Source of the DNA: Aphelocoma coerulescens | Lineage: Eukaryota > Chordata > Aves > Passeriformes > Corvidae | Direction: 5' to 3' | NCBI RefSeq assembly: GCF_041296385.1 | Contig: NC_091013.1 | Coordinates: 71,393,563 to 71,457,562 of the forward strand | Length of the DNA stretch: 64,000 nt | Translations under genes and position numbers: made by a program | Notes under the pieces: generated by a model | What the model saw: the letters and a program-made list of their open reading frames with translations, nothing else | Database searches by the model: none | What the model was told of the DNA's origin: nothing | Shown: positions 26,606 through 39,461 of the stretch, piece after piece | Layout of the letters: each line of letters starts with the position of its first letter | Numbering within the stretch: the first letter of the stretch is position 1

Positions 26606-26815
26606 CACAGAAACACAAAATGGGTCAGGTTGGAAGGGACCATAGTGGGTCATCTGGTCCAGCCTCCCTGCTGAAGCGGGGTCATCCTGGAGCACATGGC
26701 ACAGGACTGCATCCAGATGGTTCTTGAATATTCTCCAGTGAGGGAGAATCCACAACCCCTCTGGGCAATCTGTTCCAGTGCCCAGTCACTCTTTAATATG
26801 TATATAGCTCCTAGT
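26606..26815 (-). mobile_element. CR1 LINE 3' fragment
   Basis: The plus strand begins with a decayed copy of the CR1 terminal repeat (cagaaacacaaaatggg) and continues ggttggaagggacc, then tccagtgagggagaatccac and ctctgggcaatctgttccag. This is the reverse complement of the CR1 3' end. It is about 200 bases and 5' truncated. Confidence 0.85.
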
Positions 26816-28757
26816 AAAATCAAATATGATTCCAGAGAAGAAAAATATTTTCTGTACCTTTGCAGTTACCCAAGGAAAGTGCTTTTGTCTTTTTTCCCCC
26901 TCCCTTTCTTTGGATCAGGGAGACACGGTGTTTGCTGCAAATGTTCCATGCACTGTTATTCATTCAGCAGAACGACAGACTAACATTTCAAATTTTCACA
27001 GAGCTGCTTTCATCAATAATTTACTGCACAAATAAACTCCTTGCAGTAGTAATTAACAAGATACTGAGATGGTAAGTGATGGGGCAGAGCAGGACTTTGC
27101 TCCATTATCAGCGCACATACCGCTGGTGACATCAGCAGGGATCGATCCAGAGCCATGCTGTCAAATTAGTAACGTTGTACAAACAGCCTAGAGCCAGGAT
27201 CCAACTGCTGAACCAGGAATTGGGTAGATCCTGCAGGAGAGGCAGCAGGATGAAAGCAGACAAAGGGCTGGCCACAGCAGACGTTTTTGTATTCTGCACA
27301 GGAAACCTTTGGGAAGGGATTTGAGGCGAGTAGGAAGTAAGAGGGGCAGTACTGGAAGCGATGCAAATTTGCTCAACTCTCTTCTCTTTCCAAAGGCAGT
27401 CCCAGCAAGATTGTACAGGCATCTCCAAGTGACTGCAAAGCCCAGCCCTGGCAGCTCCAGCTGCTGCTCCTGTTAGGGATATCCCCTGCAGGAGAAGATC
27501 CCAGGCAGACTGGACTTTATTTTAACCCCATGTTATACCCATCCCAGCCTCGGCCCCTTCTCTTGCTGATGCCCTCAGGTAGAGTTGCTGGCTGGCCCCT
27601 TTACCTCTCTTTCTTGCATACCCTGACTGCATCAAAGCTAATTGTTGACAAGACAGAGCCCTGACACAAGCAGCAGCAATGCCTATTCATGCAGCCATCA
27701 TAATAGGAGCATGCAATACTTAACATTAATATTAAGAATTTTGCCTCATGAGTAACAGACAGATTAAAATTCTAATTCTTTCTCTCTCTCACCCCATCCT
27801 GCTTTCTTTAAAGTGAATAAATAATTGGCTGAAGAAAGAGATGGAGTTTCTTTATTCAGAGAGGTCTGGCTTGTGGAAATCTGTTATTTACGTTATGCAT
27901 GCTCAGGTCCTGCACACAGCCTCAGGATTGTTGTTCCCCAAGAAGCAGCTCATGTCACTGTGTCTTCTCAGAAACCCAGCCTGAATCAGAAGATGAAGCA
28001 GCCAACATTCATGGACAGAAATTTCCTCCAGTTAGTAGTTTCTTCTATGCCTGTCTAGCTGTGCCTGCTGCCAGAGGATTCGCATCCTCATTTGCTTTTC
28101 TTTTCTTCAGACAATCCTGTAGGCTCCAGCATCCCAGCTTCTCTGTCTCAGTGTTACTTTTTGCCCATCCCAACATCCTTTTATTTTCTCCTCCATCACT
28201 TGGAGGCTGAGTTCAGTCAGGAAAGACAGAGCTTTACCTCAGCTCCCCACTTTGTGGGCTCATTGGCTTGTGGCCTGGCTGACACAGGCAAGTGTCTGGG
28301 AACAGCTTGCCTGAGCAGCAAATGCCCATTTGGGAAGCTCATACTATGAAAATGAGAGGTTTGATTCCTCCGTCAGATCAGAACTGCTCATTGCAGAGCC
28401 AATATCTTGGACTATGTGGAGTTGGAATTGCATAGCCACTTAGATATGTTTTTGGCTTATACTCCATCTTCTACCTGAACAGCCAGCCATGTAATTCAGC
28501 ATGCCAAACCCATGTTATTTTCACACATTACTAGGTAATTAGGTTCTCCCAAACTGCCTGTGACAGCTCTTTGTCTGGCTGTCTGGCTCCTCTTTGCCAA
28601 GTCCTATTCACAGAAGAGACATTTAGAAGTTGAGGTATGCACAGTGCAGCATTCATCACACATTTCCTTTCCAGAAGCTCTTTGCAGGCTTGAAGTGAGG
28701 CTGAGCACTTACACTCTCTGATGCATTTATTGTGAGAGGCAATTCACAGGAGCATGT
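26816..28757. other. Intergenic stretch
   Basis: Nothing supportable was seen here. Short frames exist on both strands, none with splice context or a familiar protein. Confidence 0.5.
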
Positions 28758-29016
28758 AGTGACAAGACAAGGGAGAGTGGTTTCAAACTGAAGGAGAGCA
28801 GATTCGGATTAGATATTAGGAAGAAATTATTTACTTTGAGGGTAGTGAGGCACCGGAAGAGGTTTCCCAGAGAAGTTGTAGATACCCCTGGAAGTGTTTG
28901 AGGCCAGGCTGGATGGAGCTCTGAGCAGCAGTCTAGTACAAGATGTCTCTGCTCATGGCAGGGGGGTTGGAACTAGATGATCTTTAAGGTCCCTTCCAAA
29001 CCAAGCCATTCTGTGT
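28758..29016 (+). mobile_element. CR1 LINE 3' end, plus orientation
   Basis: It reads in the sense direction of CR1: agtggtttcaaactgaagga, gattagatattaggaagaaa, ggctggatggagctctgagc, ggggttggaactagatgatc, and then the terminus ccattctgtg. It is the only clear plus-oriented CR1 in the window. The element is 5' truncated, as most CR1 copies are. Confidence 0.9.
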
Positions 29017-32000
29017 TCACTAAGCTTGTTTTATTTGTATTCCCTCCTTTACCATATTACATAGTTTTTCTTGTACTCATGTATGTGATACGTACGTATT
29101 GCATACACTTCAGGTGTAAACTCCCATGGTGTAGCTCATCATTTAATGGGTTTATGGAGTCACTAGCTCAGTGGGAACCTGCTCCAGAGTCAGGGCTCCC
29201 ACCTGTCACAGCAGCTACTATCAACAGGAGCATGTTAACGCTGAAAGCAAAAGAATGATGCCCTGCTTTTCTTCCCAGCATGTACTCTATCTGCATCCAT
29301 GGAAAACACACGTGAAAACTAAATTAGGGGAAGAAGAGAACTGTGATATAAAACACAATCCTGAAAAATTCGTTTTCAGATGACAACAATGCTCATGCTG
29401 TGAGATTGCAGAAAAAGAATCGGTTTTGCCAGAAGAAGAGTCGGTGATTTCTAAAATGTTAGTAATCAAACACACTGTGTAACTGAGAACAATATGCATG
29501 TAGCTCCAATCCCTATAATCAAAAACCAGCTTGTCTCATCCAGGCTCCAGCATGCAGGAAAAAAAAAAAAATCCAAACATCACTGATACACACTTGAGCA
29601 GAGATTACAGTGAGCAGAACACTTAAAATCCCTGCCTCCTGTAAATCATGCCCGTGAGCATCCTTACAAAACTGCTTGATGGAGCTGTGGTCCATATTCC
29701 AGGTCATGTGCGAGACCATCCTGTAGCACAATGTCACGGCTGGTCAGCACAGCTGAGCTTGAGTCAGTGAGGGGTTGCCTGGTTCGTGCATCGCAGGGAT
29801 TTTTTGTTATCTTTTGCAGCCACAGAGTGAGAATTATTTCTCCTAACACACCAGCAGTGGGGGAGGAGGCAGAGGAAGGCTGAACATGACTGCCACGTTG
29901 AGTTGTTAGCATGAAATGCACACATAAGACTAGAAGCAGGCCAAAAATCCTTGAGTCCTAAGCTGTTGTCACATAGGCTGGAATTTTTGTCATGTCCACA
30001 CAGAAGCTAGTTACCAGAGTTACTTGAGCTGTAAGCACAACAGGGAGGTACCAGGAGATTTGTCTTTGACAGTCTGTATTGCTCCACTGCCTGAGGTGCT
30101 ACAGAGAGCTTACAAAATAAAAACAAGGCAAGACAGTAGGGACAAAGTGAGGGAGAAGAAAGCTGGTCCAATATTAAATATTTTAGTGTTAAGAAGTTAA
30201 CCAAATAGCACCAAACCCCAGAAGTGTCTGCTATGAACTATATTTGTCTGCTGCTACAGTGCTTTAGCAAAAGTAACTGCATGGCAGGGTGAGGAGACCG
30301 CTCCCTATCAAGTTAAGCACTGGAGAGCAATTTCTTATCCTGTAGACGTCAGAAATTCCTGCAGATGTTGAGATTTTGAGGGGGGAAAAAGCTACTTACA
30401 AAGTCTCTCTGTGCGTTCCTTCTGTCCCTGTGCACCACTCTTCATTTCACAGCTCTTTGGTGTGGTCGTACACAGCACAATATTTCCCTCTGAATAATTT
30501 ACAAGCTAAAAGCACTTAAGAAGGATATGACAACATTTACAGAGATGCAAAAATGGTTTTCACTTGGCCATTGCAAAGTACTCTTTTTTGGAACTCATTG
30601 CCAAAGGAAGGTTCATCTTGCAGTGAATAACTGCTTTGAATGCAGATCAGTTTAGTGAAATATGAAGTGTATTTTATGCTTTGTTCAGATCTCCAAATCT
30701 GTCTTGCTATTTGGTTAAATCTTCAGAACATGGGAGAAATAGGTGGCAAAATGTGTAAACTTTCAGTCAAGCAGTCAGTGTTCAAGACAACTTCCAGCAA
30801 ATGGCAGCAGAATTAGGGGAATTAGGGGGGACACGCTGTGCTGCAGCCCAAATAGTCAACAAAACACACTCTTACTGGGACAGGTAGCACAGGTGGACTC
30901 TCTTTTTTTTTTTTTTTAATTGAAACAATTTTAAATGCAAGGAGAAAAAAGACAGAGTAGGAAATACATGAGGGTTTAAGATGATAGTTTGGTTTTTTTT
31001 TTTTTAATTTAGACATTTGTAAAGAATACTAATGGCTTGCTTAAAATGATTTTCTCTGTAGACTTCATACTCACCGTGGGTGGTGAGCGATAGAGCTCAG
31101 TTAAGCAAAACATCATTAGTACTGCTATCAGCTACTGCTTTGGAACAGAACATTTTTTCTCGGTTTGCGTGTGTGCTGGGGTTTTTTTTAAAAAAAGGGG
31201 GACCATATTTTATGTGAAGGAAAACAACATACAATTGTATATGTTACCTGAAGCATCCCTCAGCCAAACTCATACAGAAATGGAGAGGCTTAAAAAATCA
31301 TTTAAAGTTACAAGATTATTCCTTCCAGTTATCAATACAAGAGCTAAATAGATGAATAAAAGGCCTTTGATGAAGCTGTTGTCCAGCTTTATCCACCAGT
31401 CTTTGAAAATCTTAACAATACTGTTAATTTTTTTTTCCAGCTCTCAGGATGTTCTTGTTATTATACATGTAATATATTTGATATTTATCCATTAGTATCA
31501 AAGGAAAATGGAAAAAAAAACCCACTTCTTCCATTAGAAAGCAAGTTCCTTGTCCTTGTGCCTACAAGGAAAAACCTGAAAACATGATCCAGATTACTTA
31601 AAAAGGAAATAGATTTTCAGATTAAGTCATTTGGAAGAAATTATTTTTGATCCAATATTATGATTTTTGTTACCTAATTTATGTTGTAGAACAGCTGCCA
31701 CTATCAATACCAAATTTATTTTTAGATAATCCAATAATTCTTTACAAAAAAAGATCAGCTGAAATGAGTGAAGTGTAAGAAAGCTTTCTCCTTTTCCCGT
31801 CCCAACAAACAAGATGCAAAAATGAATAATGCTCTAAATGTAAAAGATAACAGGCAGAAGAAAATGCTTGATGATTGAGGCAATTTAATATAATCCTTGT
31901 TGTATTTTATCTGTAGCTTATAGTTCACTCTGAAGAAAAAGTTGTAACTATTTTTCTCTATCATTTCTGCACAGACTGTTACTAAAGCCAAGCAGAATGA

Positions 32001-33653
32001 AACTGCAGAAAGAAGCCTGTAAAAAATGCCAACACTAAAACAGTCTGCTACTCTCACTTTGAAACAAATGATACTGATAATTTCATGTGCTGTATCATTT
32101 GTTCAACATTTTTCCAACCACATACAAGCTTTTCATGATAAGCGGTGATTATTATAATGATATCGTTTATAAGAAAGAGTAAAAATAAAGATCCTTGCCC
32201 ATAAAATACTGATGTGGTGCTACATCTACACCTTTTGTTGACAAACCTGTAAAAGCACAACTGAAAAAATACACATTTCCTGTGCATGTCTTCCAGACTC
32301 TCTCATTTTCGGTAATTCCTCAACAGTTCCCTGTAAGAACAATTTCTCAGTGCAAGGAAATTTTAGTGGCAAGACTGAACCCCAAAACGACCTAGATTCT
32401 TGGAAAAATCATCTAGAGAATGATAATCCTCTTAATGAGACACTTTTTTTTTTTAAGTTGCTGTTGAATGTTTGTAGAATATTGACTCCTTTAAGAAGAA
32501 GACCAGGTCAATGGGCATGGGGCTACTCAACAGTGAAACTGAACCTGTAAAAGCTCCACTAATGATGACTCACATTTCTTGACCACTTTGCTGCGAGACC
32601 GTGGCTTTCAGGAATTAAAGTATCAGTTTAGTCTGCTGCCTTTGTGTGCACAGATGAGTGGTTGCATGTTTAGGTCTCTTCAAGGAGTGCTCTCAGTTTC
32701 AGGATCCAGAAGTGCCTTTAAGGCCCAGGTGCCCATCACAATCACATCCTGGCCCCAACCTGGAGTGAGTTTTGCTGTCTGATGTGTTCTGGCCAAAGGC
32801 AGAACTTCACCTGACTTTGGTGATGGGAGACTCAGACCTCAGAGCACTCTTCCTCCCCACCGTGTGACTTCAGGAAGTGAAATCATTTAAAAAATTACTT
32901 ACAACTTGTTGTAGGTTACAATGGGTGGCCTGACATTACTCTGTGTGCCTGCTGCACTAATAATGGCAGATTTAAAACACAGACTGACAGCTTCCCTCCT
33001 TTACCACTGCTAAAAGGAGCAGTTTTTCAGGACATGAAGGTGCCATGGAAGAACATGGAACATAGAAGAGGAAGCTGGGATGGGTAGCAAAGCACAAATT
33101 GCACACACATATGCATGAGTAGAAAATCCCTCTGACCATGCTATTTCTACCCAGCTGCCAAAGACAGGATCCAGCCAAGGGAAGGCAAGGAATTATTTTT
33201 CCCTTTGAGACTTTTTGATCTCATTGCTTGCAAGGAACAGCTGCTGTGCTCATGCCATACAAGACACATACAATGCCTTTTTATTTAAACTTGTATACCA
33301 CAGTCACATCTATGAAAAAAGCAGAGTCTGAAGAGCAAGCAAAAATAGCAATTATAGGTTTAATATAAAAGCATTTAAATGTTTCATGACAGAGTGAGGA
33401 CCACAAATCAACCTACCCCACTCCAAAAAACTCTGTCTCTCTAGCCAGGATCCTAATGCCAAACAAGAGTGATGAAGTACGTATTTAGGGGCCGGATTTT
33501 CAGAAGTACTAAGAAGCCGCAAATTCCATTAAGTCAGAGGTATGTAACAGTTTTGAAGATTAAGCTACTTGTATTTAAGTGCTTTAATGGATATTTAGCA
33601 ACCTAACTTCATGAAACAAGCTTTGAACGTTTCATTTACATACCAAGGGCAAA
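29017..33653. other. Intergenic stretch
   Basis: AT-rich sequence with T runs near 30902-30918 and 31000-31012. No gene or element was recognised. If the minus-strand candidate gene at 33654-42170 is real, part of this stretch could hold its 3' UTR. Confidence 0.5.
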
Positions 33654-34204
33654 CTATCCCAGTTTCAGGAAAAGCCTGGACAAGGTGCTAAAGGTATTGC
33701 TCATCCTCCGACCTGAGCAATTGGGGTGGCCAGTGCAGGGCCCTCGGCTGCCCCCAGGCATGGGGCTGCCTGCATGCAAGTGTGCAGCTGACGCAAGCGG
33801 GTAACCAGGAGAAGGGACAGAAGAACAGCTCGTCATCAGAGAAACAGTGACAGCCCTGTATCTCTGAGTAGGTTGCAGCAGAGGTGCTCTGTTTCCCTCT
33901 ACTGGTAAAATTTCAAGAGATCTTTTAAAAATTATTTCTGCAGGAGGCTTTCTGCTGGAAGTGTCCCAGGGCCACCATGGACTGTTTTGCTTGTGAGCCC
34001 TACTCAGACTTCTGTTGTTCTTCCTAAATCTCCCCCTTGGCTGGTGTCCTTTGCTGAGCTCTGTCTTACATCCAGGTCTGTTTAATGTTATTGGCTTCAG
34101 CAGGGTTGGTCGGGAGTTTAAATTATTAAGAAATATTTCAAGGTGATTTATGGATATTTGGAAAGACTTCATTGATTTCTTAGCATGAAAGCCATTCCAC
34201 AACA
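33654..34204 (-). CDS. Candidate exon, alternative 3' end of unnamed minus-strand gene
   Basis: This is an open frame of about 182 codons following a plausible acceptor, ttttcag at 34207-34205 on the minus strand. The first 100 residues are rich in Lys, Arg and Asn (SINHLEIFLNNLNSRPTLLK, later KPPAEIIFKRSLEILP); the remainder is Pro/Ser/Gly-rich and less convincing. It could join a GTAAGA donor at 34563-34562 inside the neighbouring 254-codon frame, with matching phase (1 base plus 2 bases). It may equally be untranslated sequence beyond that frame's own stop, or chance. I do not recognise the protein. Confidence 0.25.
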
Positions 34205-34426
34205 CTGAAAATATTCTAGTCAACTTAACAAGTCTTTTAATGAATTGCTGCTCTTTGGTCGTGTTCAGAAGCCAGAACAGAGGTTCTGTTGTTGGAAAAT
34301 CTCAAGATTATGAGGTGGTAAGAAGATGGAGTAATTGTACCCTGAGTGCATTATCCAGGTATTTCAATTGCTCAGCTAAACCACACAGCCCACAGCTGGC
34401 TCCAGTAAGACTTCATGCATGATCCC

Positions 34427-35192
34427 CTATTTGCGGCTGCCAGAGAAAACCTCAGTGTTCACATCCATTAGTGGCCTCTGGAAGTGTGCAAAATTAATTT
34501 GAGAAGGAGTTTTCTGAGCTTTCACAGAAAGCATCTTAAAGAGGTGTGGGTTTCCCATCTTACAAACCTCTGCTGCCTTGGAGACTTTCAGGATTTTTTC
34601 TTCCCTCCCACACGATCTCCCTGATGCCAGAGGTTTCCCATGTGCTATCCAAGCAAGTGCAATTTTGGTCTGCGGTGGCAGTAGCAGGAGTGATGTTTTA
34701 AACTGAAAACACACTTCAGTATTTCCATATGTAAACTTCAGTTTGTAACAAGAACAAGTGGAGAATTTTAAGTCCAGAAAAACTAACTTATGGCTATATT
34801 TACTCAGATACAGAAATGCCAGCACTGCTCTTGAAACGTCCAACCAGTCATGCTCAAGTACTACAATTTGATGTGACTGATAGACTGATTGAGCTACTGG
34901 ACGTGTCTTGGCAGTATCTTTTAACCAGATTTGGTTTGGCAAACTGTTAGGTGCCTTGAGTAAAACTGTAACTAATGCCATACCAGCTAGTGGGTCTTGC
35001 AGGGAGTAGGAATTTAAATTACAGTTAAAGAAAATTATGGAAGAAGGAAAGGAAACTGGGTGCTCTGGGGCAAAGTTAGTCTGCAAATGCCTAAATACCC
35101 AATTACGACTTTCTTGATCATTTATGAACACATTTCTGTTATAGCAGCGGTTGGAGTTTTTTAGAGATAAATTTATAGCTTTTGTGTGCACA
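34427..35192 (-). CDS. Candidate large exon of an unnamed minus-strand gene (254 codons)
   Basis: This is the longest open frame in the window. On the minus strand it follows directly on an acceptor, tttttaacatttcag, ending at 35193, and runs to TAG at 34429-34427. A frame this long is unlikely by chance in 64 kb at this base composition, roughly a few percent by a simple stop-codon estimate. The translation alternates hydrophobic and polar residues like a beta-rich domain (SHKLVFLDLKFSTCSCYKLK, then KTSLLLLPPQTKIALAW) and contains seven Cys. No signal peptide or membrane helix is evident. A second possible acceptor inside the frame, ttgcag just before 35080, would give a phase-0 start. I do not recognise the family. 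Confidence 0.45.
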
Positions 35193-37829
35193 CTGAAATG
35201 TTAAAAATGTATCATAGGTTTTAGGTTCCACTGACTCTTCTAGTTTTCACATCAATTTGTAGTTACTGTAGTTTTTCTTTTTGATTTAATTGGAATATAT
35301 AATTTAGGAGTGCAAATTACCAGCTCAGATGAAACAGAAGTTTAATAAAAAGAGGAAAGTATTTAGTGGTGAGCAGTGTACACATCCCTGCCGCAGCTGC
35401 AATGGTGTCCCTGGAGGCCTGTGGCCGAGCGCTGGGAGGTGCATGCAGGTGGTGCTGGGGTGGGAAGCCTGCAGTCTCCATGCATGAGCAGGCATTTTTC
35501 CTATCTGGAGTCACTTTTGGAGGTTGTCTGGACTGCAGGCTGGAGCACTGTGTTCTTGCAGCCCTCATGAAGGAGCAGGGTTACATCTGGGCTACTCCCA
35601 CTTCAACACAAATACCTGTGCCAGGACCTCACTGCTCTAGCTGTAAGAGCTCCAGTTTCTGGCCTTGTTCATGGTCAGTTTTGATCTGTTCAGTGATGGC
35701 TTGTATTGATCATCTTTAAACCAGGTACTTCTGCACTGCTGAAGTTGGATGCAAATGAGTTTTGTCTGCCTGCATTGCCCTCAACACCCCACTTCTGAGC
35801 ACACACATGCCAGCTATCAATGCAGCCATGAAAACATGCACTTCACTGAAGCACAGAATCCAAGCTGTGTTGGAAAGTTGTTAACCCTGGATATTAGCCC
35901 TGCAACTTCAGTGTGTGGTAGAGGAGGAACTTGATGCAAAATAACTGCTTAAATCAGCCTAATCTCTACTGCTGAAGATAATGGGATTCCAGTGACATTA
36001 CTCCAGATTAGCTGGAAGATCATGACTGCCTGCAATAACTGTGGGCATAATTTAGCTTCCTTCTGCACTGTTGTTAATGTGCAAGAAAGCGTGAGCTCAG
36101 ACGGATGAGCTGATCTCTGTTTGATCTGCAGGATAAGTCATTAGAAGAAAAAACAATCATTTCATAGTAAACTGAGCACAATTAACAGGCATTTGGGGAC
36201 AATAGACATTTTTCCAGAGACACTTCTGAAAGCAGAAAGGGCCACAATGGCAAAATCACATGACACAGAAATTCTGTAGGGAGCACAGTGTGAGAAAGAA
36301 TGGTTCTTTTTGTTAACCCTCGGTAAATGATGAGAAAATGGGCAATTTCAGATCTCACTGCAATTTGGAAATGAGAAAGCTGAGTGATGTTGGATCATAC
36401 ATCTCATTACTCACAATTTCTCAGTATTCTATAATATATTTTGCTTGGCTGGAAGACTCAATTTTTGTACTTTTTTCCCCACTGTGATGTTAATGAACAT
36501 GAATGCTTTAATCGTGGCAGAAGGACTGTTCTCTTCTTGCCTGATTCTGCTCCTTTTGGGGGTCAAGCATTTGCACAATGTGATCAAGCCTTATGTAATG
36601 AAAGGGGGAAAGGAGACACTGAGTCTTTTGCATTTAACATGATCTGATTCCAAACATGCCTAAGTTCAGTATCCAGAGTAGGACTCCCTGATGAGAAGTG
36701 CGAGACAACAACAATACCTTGAATACACATGCTATAGTTTAAAACTTCTTCTTTTTCTCCATCCTTTTCTCTTTATTGCCTCTGTGTTTTGGTGCATGGA
36801 AATTCAATGCAGATTTCTATTAGAACAGGAAAAAGATAATTTGCAGTTAAAATTTGTCACAGGACACCAAGACTTGGTGGGTGGATATGACAAGTCACGT
36901 GGTCTTGCTGAGGTTTTGCACTGATTTTCCATGTATCTGTTGTCTTTATTTCTGTGTCTGGAAAAAGGCAGGATTACCTAACCCTGTCTGTGACGTGCTT
37001 GGTGCTAATGGGGAGAAAACAGGTAATATGAACTCATATTCTCCATTTGTCAGTAGTAGTAGAACCATAAAATGAACCCAATGAAGGAATTCTGTGCCCA
37101 AGAAACTGAAGGCCTCTTCCATCCTGTAGGGTAGGGCAAAACTCTTACTCTCTTTTATGGTTTGCTATTGGACCTAAACTACTGAATGTCTGAAAAAACT
37201 TCTTTAAAAATTGGCTGAAATGTGATTCAGCTGTTAACTAAGAAAAAAATGCGGGGGTCTATGTGTGAGAGAGGAATCTCAGCTCTTATTACAGTCCATG
37301 GAGATTACTTGGTACCATCAGCATAGTCTAGACAGTGATTCTAATGGCCACAACTGCAACCTGCCTTTTTTGCCAGGCAGGTTTGTTGGGAGAGTGCTCG
37401 GTGCTGCTCTCAATTAGTAATGAAAGAACACAATGGACTTTGGCTTAGGACAGGGAGCGGATGTCCTGCAGTCAATATATTCACTCACTTGATGAGTTAA
37501 TCTTTGATAATTTCACTCTGGTATGTGATCTAATTATTTGTACACTTTTTAGTCACAAATGCATTTAGTCCATGTTTTTCCTCTTCTGCCAGTGAAAGCT
37601 TCATGTAAGACAGCAGAGATCTTGCTGAATTCTGGATATATAACTTATATTTCTTATGTTTCTCCTTCACTCACAAGACCTATCACGCAGAAGAGATGTG
37701 GATTAATTTGACAGATTGTCCTTGACAAATTCATATTATATCTTACTCATTTTCATGTTTAAAAATTGATAATTTGTTCCAGAATTCTTTTCTTTTTCAT
37801 AATTCAAAGTTTAAAAACCCCTATCCTAT

Positions 37830-38414
37830 TGTGCTGAATTTGACTGGGCTTGATTTTCTTCAGTAGCTGGTATGGTATAGAGCTGTGTTTTGGATTTGTG
37901 CAGGAAACAAAGCTGATAACATAGGAATGTTTTTGTTTTTGCTGAGCAGGCCTTACACAGCATCCAGGTCTTTTCTGCTCCTCACCCCACCCAGCCAGTG
38001 AGTGGGCTGGGGGTGCACAAGGAGTTGGGAGGGGACAGAGCTGGGACAGCTGACCCCCAGCTGACCAAAGGGATATCCCAGACCATGTGGTGTCATGCTC
38101 AGCATATAAAGCTGGGGGAAGAAGAAGGAAGGGGAGGATGTTAAGAGTGGTGGCTCTTATCTTCCTAAGTCACCATGATGGAGCCTAGCTTTCCTGGAGA
38201 TGACTGAACACCTCCCTGACCATGGAAAGCAGTGAAATACCTCCTTGTTTTGCTTTGCTTGCATGCATAGTTTTTACTTTACCTAATAAACTGTCTTGAT
38301 CTCAACCCACAAGATTTTATCACATTTACCATTAAGATTCCCTTCCTCCATCCCACTGCAGTAACGAGCAAGCACCTGTTGGGGCTTAGGTGCTGGCTGT
38401 GGTTAAACCATGAC
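37830..38414 (+). mobile_element. ERVL-type solo LTR
   Basis: About 585 bases match the avian ERVL LTR end to end: tgtgctgaatttgactgggc at the start, gacagctgacccccagctga, a TATA-like agcatataaagctggggg near 38101, ttgttttgctttgcttgcat, the poly(A) signal region acctaataaactgtcttgat, and an end close to ggttaaaccatgac. It is flanked by cctat on the left and ccttat on the right, a possible degraded 5-bp target duplication. No internal viral genes are present, so it is a solo LTR. It lies between two candidate exons of the unnamed minus-strand gene. Confidence 0.88.
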
Positions 38415-38579
38415 CCTTATAATTCTGTGGTCCTTTTTCTTACTTTTTTCTTTCAGTGACAAACCTGTATAAATCAAGAGCTAGCCTATTGAGTAAGTAT
38501 AAATATTCTGTTATAAAACCTGTATAAGATTAGGAGAAGCCAAGGCGATTTTCTTAGGGAACTGGTTGTGCCAGTACCC

Positions 38580-38789
38580 TAGCATCATTACAGAATCTGA
38601 AAAAAACTTCACATGAAAAGCAATTTACTGAGAAAAGCATGATCTGGAATATATTACAAGAAGCTTTAACATAAATGAATTTGTTATTTAATGTGTTGGG
38701 AGCGACAAGAAAATGCATAAGCTCAGCTGGCTGCTCTCCTATGAGGGATCCTGTAATGTTTTTAACAGGATCAATGTGAATACAAAGTG
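38580..38789 (-). CDS. Candidate internal exon of unnamed minus-strand gene (about 70 codons)
   Basis: On the minus strand a good acceptor, gtgttttgctcttccag, ends at 38790. An open frame follows, containing HIDPVKNITGSLIGEQPAEL and NIFQIMLFSVNCFSCEVFFR, up to an AGG|GTACTG donor-like site at about 38580. The composition looks coding, with hydrophobic blocks and spaced Cys. The exon needs one base from the previous exon, while the nearest upstream candidate leaves two. Its end is in phase 0, while the next exon from 35192 needs two bases (or phase 0 from its internal acceptor at 35080). No family was recognised. Confidence 0.4.
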
Positions 38790-39040
38790 CTGGAAGAGCA
38801 AAACACAATTGGAATTTCTTTGCCAGTCATTTTGCACTGTATAATCTTAAAACCCACATACTTTTATTCACAGAGATTATATGATGTAACAACATGGCAA
38901 CTGCTAGAATTACTTTGCTTATATAATGTAAGTTGTATATGTGGTAAAATCACAGCTTAGTCCCATGGTGTTTTTGAGACTAACCATTCCAAGATGGTGC
39001 GAAGTACAAGAGGTTGGGTGCTTTTTACCTAACTTTTTAC

Positions 39041-39192
39041 CTAATTCTGTCTTTTACAATTTCCAGTGATTTGGAGAAAAACAGCTCAAATCCTGTGACT
39101 AGGAATCTGAGGCCTTTGGGACAAACGTTCCATTTCCTCCAGTGGCTTCTACAGACCTTCGCACAGTGGGTCATCGGAACAGGAAGGGACTT
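39041..39192 (-). CDS. Candidate internal exon of unnamed minus-strand gene (50 codons)
   Basis: On the minus strand the frame runs from a possible acceptor (aacactcag, ending 39193) to a donor ATTAG|GTAAAA. It reads SHWRKWNVCPKGLRFLVTG followed by FELFFSKSLEIVKDRIR, which has the look of a structured protein. It ends in phase 2. The acceptor is weak, and other acceptors slightly upstream (gatgacag) are possible. The track of frames over 60 codons misses it because it is short. Family unknown. Confidence 0.4.
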
Positions 39193-39293
39193 CTGAGTGT
39201 TGCTGTCATCATAGTGGGGGGCAAAGCCTGGCCCCCTTCGAGGGGATTCCCACTACTCTGCTTGCTCAGAGCAGCCTCACAGACATCACTCAC

Positions 39294-39461
39294 TAGGGTG
39301 TATAAACACACAGAATGCTGGGTGTTTTCATCTTGGTACAAGCTACGAGAGGGATGTTTCTGTGTTAATTTTTCATAAGGGAACGCTAAGGAAACAACAT
39401 TCTCCAGCTCTGGAAATCTCGTGTGGGTGAGACTGCAAAAGTTTTTGTTCATGTATCTCTC
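39294..39461 (-). CDS. Candidate internal exon of unnamed minus-strand gene (56 codons)
   Basis: The exon ends at a strong donor, CTA|GTGAGT (39293-39292), in phase 0. The start is uncertain: ctctgcag before 39461 gives phase 0, and tttgcag before about 39443 is an alternative. The frame contains RFPELENVVSLAFPYEKL and DENTQHSVCLYTL. Phase 0 at both ends would join it cleanly to the candidate exons on either side (40501-40600 and 39041-39192). Not recognised. Confidence 0.35.
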
